Of a stretch of DNA of 64,000 nt, positions 8,815 through 17,205 are shown one piece after another (the first letter of the stretch is position 1; each line of letters opens with the position of its first letter). Location of the stretch: assembly GCF_037154075.1 (NCBI RefSeq), contig NZ_JBANRJ010000001.1:3467501-3531500 (forward strand), written 5' to 3'. This stretch comes from Sphingobium aromaticiconvertens. Lineage in GTDB: Bacteria; Pseudomonadota; Alphaproteobacteria; Sphingomonadales; Sphingomonadaceae. The translations under genes and the position numbers were made by a program. The notes under the pieces are model-generated. The model saw only the letters and a list, made by a program, of their open reading frames with translations, was not told the DNA's origin and made no database searches.

Positions 8815-10498
8815 CAGGCACTGGCCTGTCACCGCAGCGCAACCGATCCATCCGCCGACGCAACGCATCGGTGGCACCATAGTGCCAGCGGGCGAGCGGT
8901 ACACCAATGGGACGGAATTCCGTGCGATCGAACAGAGCGACAGCATAGGTTTCGCACAATGCATCAATCTGGCCGAGCGTCAGCATCCCCAGATTCATGA
9001 CGATCGGTCGACCCGGCACCCCATCCTGTCCACGCACCAGATCGGTGACGAACAGCCCGCCACGCGGATCGACCAGCACGACATCCGCCGTGGACGCCTG
9101 GATCATCCGATGCCCCCGCGCATAGGGCGCGACGAACTCATAGGTACGCCACACAAGCAGACCCGTCGTCAGCACGGCGATGGCCGACGCGATGACGACG
9201 GGACGCAGCGACGTCCGCCGCATCCGCAGCCAGCCATAGCCCGCCAGCAGGCAAAGCGGCCCGATAAATCCATGAGCGTAGCGATAACCCCAGCCATAGC
9301 CCTGCGCCAGCGCCAGCCCACAACCCGCGATCACGCCCATCGCCAGCGGCAGCGCGATTGCACGCCCGCGCACCGCAGCCCGCCAGTCGATCGCGGCGAT
9401 ACCCAGCAGCGCCAGCGGCAGCAGCAACAGATTGTTCCAGGCAATCAGCCGCGTGATATTGACCAGCGGCTGCCACTTGCCGCCCAGTCGCCCGAACAGG
9501 CTGCCCACCTTGTCCGCCACGCCCGCGCTCGGCCGGACATCGGCAGGTGGCCCCAATTCGTGCAACAGCAGGCCCGGCCACAATCTGGCCCAGACAATCA
9601 CGATCGCGGCCAGCACAAATATGTGGAAAGCCGCTGCTCCCCAACGCCGCCCCAACAGCATCCAGAGAATGAAAGGCGCGATGAAGATCGGCGGGAAATG
9701 CCATTGATGCAGCCCCGCCGCCGCCAGCGCCACGACAGCAGCCCCCAGATGCCCGGCCCAGCCACCCCGCAACACCAGCGCCAGCCAGATCATGTTGAGC
9801 GCGAAATGCCCCGTCATCGCATAGGGGGTCATGGCCGTGACCCAAAGCTGGGTCGAGGTGAAGCCGAGCAACAGCACCACCCACACCGCGTCGGGCCGGT
9901 CGGGGAACAGTCGCAACGCCGCGCGCCACAACGCCGCAAGACCCGCCACCAGCAGCGCCGCACCTGCCATATTGGGATCGCCCAATCGCCAGAACACCGC
10001 CTGGATCGCGCTGTTCACCGGCAGATAGGCCGCCGTCCAATAGGCCTGCGCGCCGAAGGGAGAGAAGAATTCGGGCATGATCGCCCGCCGATAGGGCACC
10101 CATTCCGGCGGGATCGGCCGTGCGATCATCCCTTCGCGCAGATAGGCAGCGGCAAAGCGTGCCACCTCCTCGTCGCGCGAAATCGCATAATCCTGAAACA
10201 AGATATAATGCCCTGCCCAGGCGGACAAGCCCAGCAACAGGATGATTGGCACCACAATCCGCGCGGTCGGCGGCGGTACACCCGGCCCCTCCCCCTGCGT
10301 CAGTGGCGCCAACAACGCCAGCGCCAACACCCCCACCAGCAGCACCGGGAAATCCTGATCCAGAAACAGGGTCACTGGCAGGCTCACGCCCTTGGCATAG
10401 GTCACATGCCACAGGAAACTCGCACCGACCCACAGCGTCAGCCCGATCGCCGCGCCCAGAAACAGGCGTGCAGGGTCAATACTGCGGTCGCTGGTCAT
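8804..10498 (-). CDS. Polytopic membrane protein, GT-C glycosyltransferase-like (candidate sugar transferase or polymerase)
   Basis: A 564-residue protein with roughly 11-13 hydrophobic segments and a large C-terminal soluble part. The first periplasmic loop carries an acidic motif (DYAISRDEEVARF) similar to the aspartate/glutamate motif of ArnT/PMT-type GT-C enzymes that use lipid-linked sugars. It is the last gene of the polysaccharide operon, coupled to the FkbM gene by a TGATG overlap. Because no other Wzy-like protein is present in the cluster, it could be a lipid-linked glycosyltransferase or the polymerase. This assignment is inference from topology and position. Confidence 0.6.
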   Translation of the reverse strand: MTSDRSIDPARLFLGAAIGLTLWVGASFLWHVTYAKGVSLPVTLFLDQDFPVLLVGVLALALLAPLTQGEGPGVPPPTARIVVPIILLLGLSAWAGHYILFQDYAISRDEEVARFAAAYLREGMIARPIPPEWVPYRRAIMPEFFSPFGAQAYWTAAYLPVNSAIQAVFWRLGDPNMAGAALLVAGLAALWRAALRLFPDRPDAVWVVLLLGFTSTQLWVTAMTPYAMTGHFALNMIWLALVLRGGWAGHLGAAVVALAAAGLHQWHFPPIFIAPFILWMLLGRRWGAAAFHIFVLAAIVIVWARLWPGLLLHELGPPADVRPSAGVADKVGSLFGRLGGKWQPLVNITRLIAWNNLLLLPLALLGIAAIDWRAAVRGRAIALPLAMGVIAGCGLALAQGYGWGYRYAHGFIGPLCLLAGYGWLRMRRTSLRPVVIASAIAVLTTGLLVWRTYEFVAPYARGHRMIQASTADVVLVDPRGGLFVTDLVRGQDGVPGRPIVMNLGMLTLGQIDALCETYAVALFDRTEFRPIGVPLARWHYGATDALRRRMDRLRCGDRPVPATP

Positions 10499-11262
10499 CA
10501 GGACATGCGGGCCAGCAGCGCCCGATTGACGAAAATGCCGTCCATTTCGACCAGCAGCGGAAAATGCCCCTTATTGTTGGCAAAGAAGGCCGAGGGTGCA
10601 AAGCCGCGCCCGTCCAGCCATTCGATCATCGCCCGATAGGCGGTCCCACCCTCATAGATTGGGCGAACAGCCAGTTCCGTCTGCAAGCCCGTCAGGTCAG
10701 CCAGCATCTCGCCCGCCCCCTCGCACACCGACAGGTCATGTCCCTGCGTGTCCATCTTCAGGAAGGGGCGGATGAAGCCATGCGCGGCACGCAATTCCGG
10801 CAGCAGGCCCGACAGGCGGCGGCACTGCATCTCCACCTGCCGCGTCACCTTGTTACGATCGGTAAAGATGGGGTCGAGTTCCGCTGCCGGGCGCTCCAGC
10901 GAACTAAACTGTTCTGCCGCCATGATGTTGAACTGCGCGGTGCCGTCGAAATCGGACAGCGCCATGTTGAAGACATGCCAGCGCCGGTCGCCCGCCGCGC
11001 GGCGTTCCAGTATCGAAAAGGCTTCCGGATTCGGCTCGAACGACAGGATCGTGCCGCCAAAGCCGACATCGCGGCGCAGCGTGGTTGCATATTGCCCCTG
11101 GTTCGCACCGACGTCGATCACGCAGTCGATGGCAAAGCCGGTCAGGAACATCCGCAGCGCCAATATTTCTGGATATTGATGTATCTGCCCGCGAAGCGAC
11201 AGGCGTACCGCCAGCCAGCGGTTCCGCAATTCGCGCACGTAGCGCTGGCGCTGCCCGCTCAC
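10498..11262 (-). CDS. FkbM-family SAM-dependent methyltransferase
   Basis: The 254-residue protein has the FkbM order: motif I with the SAM loop (DCVIDVGANQGQYATTLR), then the acidic strand SFEPNPEAF and a later LKMDTQGHDLSVCEGAGEML. FkbM enzymes O-methylate sugars or polyketides. In this operon it most likely methylates a sugar of the repeat unit. The start overlaps the end of the GT4 gene and the end overlaps the start of the GT-C gene, so translation is coupled through all three. Confidence 0.87.
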   Translation of the reverse strand: MSGQRQRYVRELRNRWLAVRLSLRGQIHQYPEILALRMFLTGFAIDCVIDVGANQGQYATTLRRDVGFGGTILSFEPNPEAFSILERRAAGDRRWHVFNMALSDFDGTAQFNIMAAEQFSSLERPAAELDPIFTDRNKVTRQVEMQCRRLSGLLPELRAAHGFIRPFLKMDTQGHDLSVCEGAGEMLADLTGLQTELAVRPIYEGGTAYRAMIEWLDGRGFAPSAFFANNKGHFPLLVEMDGIFVNRALLARMS

Positions 11263-12404
11263 AGGGCCTGTCCCATAACCGAGCGATAGATCGCCGCCGT
11301 TCGCAATGCCATGTCCTTCCAGTCGCCCATCGTCTCGCCATAGGCGCTTGCCCGCGCTCCGGCCGCCTGCCTGATGGCCGCGCTTTCGATCAGCGGCAAG
11401 AGGGCTTGGGCAAGCGCGGATACATTTCCAACCGGTACCCGCGCGGCAACGCCATCGGGCAGTGCAGCGAACATCCCTGCATCCGACGCCACCATCGCCT
11501 TGCCATAGTGGAGCGCCGACAAAAACGCGCCGCTGGAATCGATATGCCGATAGGGAAAGACCAATATGTCAGCTTTCTGCAAATGCGCGTCCAGCCGCTG
11601 CTCGCGCAGGAAACCCAGGTCCAGAACCAACCGCTCGCCAAAACCAGCCTGCCTTACGCGCTCGATCAGCGACGCGATGTCCATGAAGGGCTTGCCCGCC
11701 ATCGCCAGTTCAAACCGCTGCCCTCCGCGCCACAGCGACAGGCAGGCCTCCACCAGCAGATCGACGCCTTTATAGGGCCGGATCGTCCCGAAGAAGAGTA
11801 ATCGGGGCAGCAGCGGGTCCGGCACCGCTGCCAGATCATCGGGCGTGGCATTGGCAAGCCGCATCGGCGGGTGCGGCAATATATGAATGCGCGCCCGATC
11901 CACGCCCCGCGCCTCCAGCGCCGCCCGGGTCGTCTCACCATGCACGATCAACGCGTCGAACCGATCAAGCAGCGCGCGATAGCCCGCCCCCTGCACCCCG
12001 GCATCGGCATGATAGGCCTCTGCATTATGCACCGTATGCACCAGCGGCACCCGCCCCGCCAACCGCCGCAGCAGCATCCGGTCAGCAGGCGCAAGGGGAA
12101 GCCACTGCACATGAACGACATTCGCGTCCGCCATGCCCCGCACTGACCCGGCGAGGCAGGTCGCGCCATATTCGACCGCCTTGGCGACGCGAAAGCCCCG
12201 CCCTTCGCCCAGTACTCCCCGCAACCGCTCGCTCCAGCGGAAAAAGCGCGGATCATAGGTATAGGCCGCAGGCGCGATGGCATCGGTATCCCGCATAGGT
12301 CGGGCGAGCAGGGTCACCTCCAGCCCCGCCTGCGTCAGCCCCCCGCATAGGCCGTCATCATAGCGCCCGGTAAAGAGCGAGGGGTCGATCATCGCGACCT
12401 TCAT
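11259..12404 (-). CDS. Glycosyltransferase family 4 (GT-B fold)
   Basis: The 381-residue protein begins MKVAMIDPSLF and has the GT4 C-terminal nucleotide-sugar half, with LLFFGTIRPYKGVDLLVEA and a later SSGAFLSALHYGKAMVASDAG that corresponds to the E-x7-E region (the first Glu is replaced by a serine-rich stretch). It would add a sugar to the lipid-linked repeat unit on the cytoplasmic face. The ATG at 12404 lies 13 bp after the flippase stop. An upstream GTG/ATG extension would overlap that gene. Confidence 0.85.
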   Translation of the reverse strand: MKVAMIDPSLFTGRYDDGLCGGLTQAGLEVTLLARPMRDTDAIAPAAYTYDPRFFRWSERLRGVLGEGRGFRVAKAVEYGATCLAGSVRGMADANVVHVQWLPLAPADRMLLRRLAGRVPLVHTVHNAEAYHADAGVQGAGYRALLDRFDALIVHGETTRAALEARGVDRARIHILPHPPMRLANATPDDLAAVPDPLLPRLLFFGTIRPYKGVDLLVEACLSLWRGGQRFELAMAGKPFMDIASLIERVRQAGFGERLVLDLGFLREQRLDAHLQKADILVFPYRHIDSSGAFLSALHYGKAMVASDAGMFAALPDGVAARVPVGNVSALAQALLPLIESAAIRQAAGARASAYGETMGDWKDMALRTAAIYRSVMGQAL

Positions 12405-12417
12405 GGCTGCCCGACCT

Positions 12418-13764
12418 TCATGCCTGAACCGTCCGCGCCAGCCGATAAAGCGACCAGCCATGCAGCGCCGCCGTCCCAACCAGCGTCAGGGCATAAAAAG
12501 CCAGGAAAGCGTCGTCGAACCGAACGCCCCCCACCATCAGCGCCAGCGGCACACTGGCCAGCGAGCCAGCCAGAAACGGAACCGACCGCCCCAGCAGATA
12601 CCGGAAACGTCCCAGCGCACCCTGAATATAGACCGACACGCAGATGACTGCGAGCGCCGCCAAGCCCAAGCACACCAGCGCGACCTCGCCCAGCCCAATC
12701 GCGGCCTTATGGTCGAACAATTCGGCAAACAGCAACTGCCCGAACAGCAGCAACGCGACGCTCATCAACAGGGCGGCAACAGCCCCTGCCCCCAGCGCGC
12801 GGCGGATGATCTGGCGGAACCGTGTTCCGTCGTCCGCATGATAGGCGCGGGTGATGCGCGGCAAGGCGGCCTCCACCATCGCCCGCACCAGCATCGACAA
12901 GGCCCGCGTCATCTTGAACAGGAAGTCAAAGACCAGCATCGGCCGTGCGTCGCCGGTCGCCAGCGCTATGGTGAAATAGGGCGCATTATAGGCAACGATC
13001 TCCGACACGGTGAAGGCCGCCGACGCACCGATGTCGCCCAGATAATGCCGCCGCACATGCCCGCCTCCGGCGCGAAAGGCCAGCCAGTGCGCCCCTTGCA
13101 TCTTCAACCGCCGATGCAGCAGCGCGATCGCATAACCGATGACAAGGATGCTGACCGCCAGTTGCAGCGCGACCGAAAGCCGCACGTCCAGCCCCGCCAG
13201 CACGCCAAGCAACAGCGTGATCGTCACCAGCCGCCGCCCACAGTCGAGCAATTCCCAGACCAGATTGCCATCGATCGCCGCCAGCGCCCGCTTGGCAAGC
13301 AGCGCGGGCAGATTGAGGCAAGCGGACAGGAAAAACAGCAGAAAGAGCAGCGGCATTGCCGTTCCCAACCACCCCAGCGCCATTGCGCCCAGCAGCAGCG
13401 CCGTCGCCCCGACAATCAGACCGGAGAGGAGAAGGAAGATCAGGCCCATTTCCTCCAGCCGGAAACCGCCATCGGTCCCGCTCGAATCCTGCCCCAACCC
13501 CAAATCTTGCCCCAACCAATGCCGCCGCAACCGCGCATAGATGATGCTGGTCAGGCCGAACTCGGCGGAAATGGTGAAGTTGCCAAAGGCGACGAGCAAC
13601 AGGAACGCCTGAAACTCCGCCAGCGGCAGCACCCGCACGAAAACATAGGTGACGGCAAAACCCCAGATCAGGACCAGCCCGACATTGGCGAGCTTGACCA
13701 GCGCGATCACCCGCGCCGACTGTTCAAGTCGGGTCAGGATATTGCCTGCCCCCTTTTCGATCAC
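12418..13764 (-). CDS. Wzx-like polysaccharide flippase (MOP superfamily)
   Basis: A 448-residue polytopic protein with about 12 predicted membrane helices, very hydrophobic throughout, matching polysaccharide biosynthesis flippases. It would move the undecaprenyl-linked repeat unit across the inner membrane. Its position between the methyltransferase (ATGA overlap at 13761-13764) and the GT4 gene supports this. Sequence motifs in this superfamily are weak, so the call rests on length, topology and context. Confidence 0.78.
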   Translation of the reverse strand: MIEKGAGNILTRLEQSARVIALVKLANVGLVLIWGFAVTYVFVRVLPLAEFQAFLLLVAFGNFTISAEFGLTSIIYARLRRHWLGQDLGLGQDSSGTDGGFRLEEMGLIFLLLSGLIVGATALLLGAMALGWLGTAMPLLFLLFFLSACLNLPALLAKRALAAIDGNLVWELLDCGRRLVTITLLLGVLAGLDVRLSVALQLAVSILVIGYAIALLHRRLKMQGAHWLAFRAGGGHVRRHYLGDIGASAAFTVSEIVAYNAPYFTIALATGDARPMLVFDFLFKMTRALSMLVRAMVEAALPRITRAYHADDGTRFRQIIRRALGAGAVAALLMSVALLLFGQLLFAELFDHKAAIGLGEVALVCLGLAALAVICVSVYIQGALGRFRYLLGRSVPFLAGSLASVPLALMVGGVRFDDAFLAFYALTLVGTAALHGWSLYRLARTVQA

Positions 13765-14516
13765 GCGGCGACCACGCCCAGCGGTTTGCGGGCGCGGAAC
13801 AGCCGGTCGTCCAGCGCAAAGCGATGGCGCAGCGCCGGGGCTACCGATGCCGCGTCAATCTCTTCCAGATCGAACCCCGCGGCCCGGATGCGGTCGGCGA
13901 AATCGGGACCATATTGGCGCACATGATCCCACTGGCCAAAGCGCCGCTCACGCTCACGCGGGGACATGGCATAGCTACCATCCTCGGTCGGCTTGCTCCA
14001 CAACGGCACGATCAGCCAGGCTTCCCCGCCGGGCTTGAGCGCGCGCAGGATGTTGGCGAGCACCATCGCGTCATCAGGCACATGCTCCATCACATGGCTG
14101 GCATAGAAAAGGTCGAACCGTCCCTCGTCAGCCAGCGCCATCAGGTCGACGCGGGTCATCCCCGGCACGGAATAAATGTCCGGAAACAGATCGGCGGGTA
14201 CATATTCCCCGGCGGACGCAGCATAGCGCCGTACCAGACTGCCCTCATTGGGCGCCATGTGCAGGATCGCGCCCCCTTGCGGCAGGGTCAGCGTCCCTTG
14301 CTCGATCAGGAAGTTCATCAGCCGTTCGCGCGGGGACGCGCCGCATGTCGGGCACCCCCATTCGCCATTATCGCCATAGCGAAAGAAGCCCACCACCGCG
14401 CCGCCGCAAGCCGGACAGGCGCGCGTCGCCCGCGCGCCCAGCGCGGCGCGTACCCGTAAACCCAAGCGGGTCAGATGCTTGCCGGCGGCCTTGGCCACCC
14501 GCTGAAAGGTAATCAC
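13761..14516 (-). CDS. Class I SAM methyltransferase with N-terminal zinc-ribbon-like CxxC pairs
   Basis: The 251-residue protein starts at a GTG (14516) with a GGAGAG ribosome site 4 bp upstream (14521-14526). An N-terminal extension to 14618 is less likely. Residues about 33-60 hold two CxxC pairs (CPACGG and CPTCGA), probably a zinc knuckle. A Methyltransf_11-type core follows: ILHMAPNEGSL, then DLFYASHVMEHVPDD and LRALKPGGEAWLIVPL. It probably methylates a sugar or glycan in the operon. Confidence 0.8.
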   Translation of the reverse strand: MITFQRVAKAAGKHLTRLGLRVRAALGARATRACPACGGAVVGFFRYGDNGEWGCPTCGASPRERLMNFLIEQGTLTLPQGGAILHMAPNEGSLVRRYAASAGEYVPADLFPDIYSVPGMTRVDLMALADEGRFDLFYASHVMEHVPDDAMVLANILRALKPGGEAWLIVPLWSKPTEDGSYAMSPRERERRFGQWDHVRQYGPDFADRIRAAGFDLEEIDAASVAPALRHRFALDDRLFRARKPLGVVAA

Positions 14517-14586
14517 GTCGCTCTCCGCCGTCGGCTTTGGGGCAATCGCCGGGCTATACAGGATGCAATGGCTTTTGCCAGCGGGG

Positions 14587-15720
14587 TCAACGGGATTTGG
14601 CGGGTTGCCACACCGCAAAGGTCCGCCCTGTCATCGCCTGAGCCACTCCCTGCACTGTCGCGGCATAGGCGATCAGCACATCGACCATTGCCGCCAACGG
14701 CCCCCGCCGCACCCGCGCGGCTATCCAGAGAAGCACCACGCCACACAGGCACAGCGCCAGACAAAGCCAGGGCGATATGCGCCAGGCCAAAGCCGCAGCC
14801 GCCAGCACACCCAGACACAGGAACACTCCGCCAAACCAGCGTATGATCTTGCGCGAGGCATATTTGAACCGGTCGATCGCCGCCATCTGCCTCAGTTGCG
14901 GGCGCAAATGGCCATGCGTATGCCAGGCACGCGCCGCGATCCGCACCTTGCGCCGATACTCGTCCCCCCGCGCCGCTACCAGCCGCTCACGCGCGATGAC
15001 GTTCTTCGCCTTGACCAGCCGCTTGCCGGCAAAGATCACCGCCATCGACACGGTCAGGTCGTCCAGCACCGTGTCCGGAAAATCGGGATACAGGCTCCGC
15101 CGGATCGAAAAGATCGACCCATCTGCTCCCAGCACATTGCCGGTTCGCGATTCTTCATCCTTCAACCGCTCCTCGATCCGCCAGTAGAGCGATCCGACGG
15201 AGGCAGTCGCGCTATCGCCCTCACCCAGATAGTGGAGCGATCCCAATACGCCGCCGACATCGGGGTCGGCATAGCGCGCCAGCAGATTATCGATCGCGTC
15301 CATGTCCAACAGCACATTGGCGTCGGTGAAGATCAGCACATCGCCCCGCGCCCGCGCCGCCAGTTGCTTCATGCCATGCGCCTTGCCGCTGCGCCCCGGC
15401 CCGCGCAGCAGGGTGACGAGGGGAGCCATAGCGGCAATCTGCGCCGCCGTGTCGTCCGCCGACCCGTCATCGAACGCCATAATCTCCAGATCGGGATACC
15501 GCAGCTTCAACGCCGCCACATTGACGAGCTTTTCGGGCATCGCCGCCCCCTCATTATAGGCGCAGAACAGCAGCGAGGCAGTGGGATGCGCGCCACCGGC
15601 CGGCCGTTCGGCGCGCGTCAGCAAAAGGCGTAGGATGAACGGATAGACGACAAAGGGCCAGACGACCGCCAGCATCGACAGCAGCAGCACCGCGCACAGG
15701 ATCATGTCGATCGCCACCAT
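14587..15720 (-). CDS. Membrane glycosyltransferase family 2
   Basis: The 377-residue protein has an N-terminal membrane helix (about residues 4-25), a GT-A domain and C-terminal membrane helices from about residue 295. Visible GT2 features are the nucleotide-binding start LLFCAYNEGAAM, the DDGSADDT motif, the DxD-like FTDANVLL and a later LDDLTVSM that fits the ED catalytic region. It is a processive-like or priming-follow-up sugar transferase of the operon. The ATG at 15720 is 1 bp past the TGA of the preceding glycosylphosphotransferase gene (TGAGATG). Confidence 0.87.
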   Translation of the reverse strand: MVAIDMILCAVLLLSMLAVVWPFVVYPFILRLLLTRAERPAGGAHPTASLLFCAYNEGAAMPEKLVNVAALKLRYPDLEIMAFDDGSADDTAAQIAAMAPLVTLLRGPGRSGKAHGMKQLAARARGDVLIFTDANVLLDMDAIDNLLARYADPDVGGVLGSLHYLGEGDSATASVGSLYWRIEERLKDEESRTGNVLGADGSIFSIRRSLYPDFPDTVLDDLTVSMAVIFAGKRLVKAKNVIARERLVAARGDEYRRKVRIAARAWHTHGHLRPQLRQMAAIDRFKYASRKIIRWFGGVFLCLGVLAAAALAWRISPWLCLALCLCGVVLLWIAARVRRGPLAAMVDVLIAYAATVQGVAQAMTGRTFAVWQPAKSR

Positions 15721-15721
15721 C

Positions 15722-17101
15722 TCAATAGGCCTTGTGATGCACCAGCACGCCGATGGTCGCGACGATGATGCGCAGGTCACGCCAGATCGACCAGGCCGTC
15801 ACATATTCAAGGTCCGACTGAAGCCGGTCGATCAGATCCTGATGATGATCGGTCGCGCCGCGATGACCGCGAACCTGCGCCAGCCCGGTCATGCCCGGCT
15901 TGATGCAGTGCCGTTCCCAATAGCGGTCATCCACCTCCCAATAGAGGCTGTCCCCGGCCCTCGCCGCCGCCGCATGAGGACGCGGCCCAACGATGCTCAT
16001 GTCGCCGCGCAACACATTGAAAAGCTGCGGCAATTCATCAATGCTGGTTTTGCGCAGAAAGCGCCCCACCGCCGTCACCCGGTCATCGTCCCGCGCGGTC
16101 AGCGTCTCCGCCTTCGTGTCGGTGCGATCGGCGCGCATGGACCGAAACTTGTAGATGTCGAACGGGCGCGCATCCAGACCCAGACGCGGCTGGCGAAAAA
16201 GGATCGGCCCGGCACTCGTCAACTTCACCGCCAGCGCAGCAGCGACCAATATGGGCGACAGCAGGATCGTCGCAATGCTGGCGACCGCGAAATCGAACAG
16301 CCGCTTGATGATCCGGTCGCGAAACTGGAGCGGCCCGCCTGCCACAACGATCGTCGGCTGGCTGGCAAATTCGTCCACCCGCGCAGGCGCAAAGCGCAGC
16401 ATTTCAGGCACCACGATCTCGCCACGCGCGGACAGGGATTTCAGCGCCACCGACCAATCGTCCATCCGCTCCAGCGGACAGGCGACGACCACCCGCTCCG
16501 CCATGCCCACGACAGCGGCCAGCCGTGCAGCCATGCTGGCGTCATGATTTTCGGGATGAAGCCCGGCCTCTCTGGCTTCGATCAACAGGACATGCGGCGC
16601 TGTGTCGATCACTACGCCATCCAGAATCACCACCGTCAGGTGCGGCACTTCCCCCAGCAGACGATCGCCCAGCCGCGCAATGGCGAACCGTACCAGCGTC
16701 ACTGCTCCCGCTGAAAGCAGCAAGCCCGCCACGAATGTCAGACGGGAAAGCTGCTCGGCGATCTTGCCCAGATACACGATCAGCAACATCAGCATCGACG
16801 CCTGCACCAACGCCAGCAGCGCGCGCAGCACGCCTTGCCGCACATTGTCGAGCATCCGAATGCCATAGGCGCCACCCTGAATGGCCAACAGGACGTAAAG
16901 GGGTGCGATCATGGCGAACATGACAATGCCGTGCGGCTTGCCCGGCTCGCCCCAGACTGCGCCCAGCATCAGCCAGTTGGCCAGCATGAACGACAGCAGC
17001 AGGCCCACCGCATCCCCCAACAGGCAGAGGAGATACAGCCGCAGCCGTACTATTTCCTTGGATACTTTCAGGTTCACGATGGGTTCTGCACTTTGGCCCA
17101 T
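15722..17101 (-). CDS. Initiating polyprenyl glycosylphosphotransferase (bacterial sugar transferase)
   Basis: Transfers the first sugar-1-phosphate to undecaprenyl phosphate. The 459-residue protein has four N-terminal membrane helices, a Rossmann-like CoA-binding-type middle and the C-terminal polyprenyl glycosylphosphotransferase catalytic domain. That domain is marked by [20 protein letters not shown], the [12 protein letters not shown] motif, [19 protein letters not shown] and GPRPH. The ATG at 17101 ([13 protein letters not shown]) is preferred over an upstream extension that would overlap the Wzc gene. The tyrosine autokinase gene ends about 100 bp upstream. Confidence 0.9.
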   Translation of the reverse strand: MGQSAEPIVNLKVSKEIVRLRLYLLCLLGDAVGLLLSFMLANWLMLGAVWGEPGKPHGIVMFAMIAPLYVLLAIQGGAYGIRMLDNVRQGVLRALLALVQASMLMLLIVYLGKIAEQLSRLTFVAGLLLSAGAVTLVRFAIARLGDRLLGEVPHLTVVILDGVVIDTAPHVLLIEAREAGLHPENHDASMAARLAAVVGMAERVVVACPLERMDDWSVALKSLSARGEIVVPEMLRFAPARVDEFASQPTIVVAGGPLQFRDRIIKRLFDFAVASIATILLSPILVAAALAVKLTSAGPILFRQPRLGLDARPFDIYKFRSMRADRTDTKAETLTARDDDRVTAVGRFLRKTSIDELPQLFNVLRGDMSIVGPRPHAAAARAGDSLYWEVDDRYWERHCIKPGMTGLAQVRGHRGATDHHQDLIDRLQSDLEYVTAWSIWRDLRIIVATIGVLVHHKAY

Positions 17102-17205
17102 ACACCGCCCATGATGGCGGATGGCTGGCGTTGGCGTTCGCACTGACACTGGCACGCGCCGCTGGCAAGAGATGTTAGCGGCACCGCTTGCCAAACCCTC
17201 GTCGT

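Noticed and set aside
8723..10639. Long plus-strand open frame of about 638 codons opposite the GT-C-like gene
   Set aside because: Composition is dominated by R, Q, H and P with no domain or hydrophobic pattern; it is the antisense shadow of a high-GC coding region.
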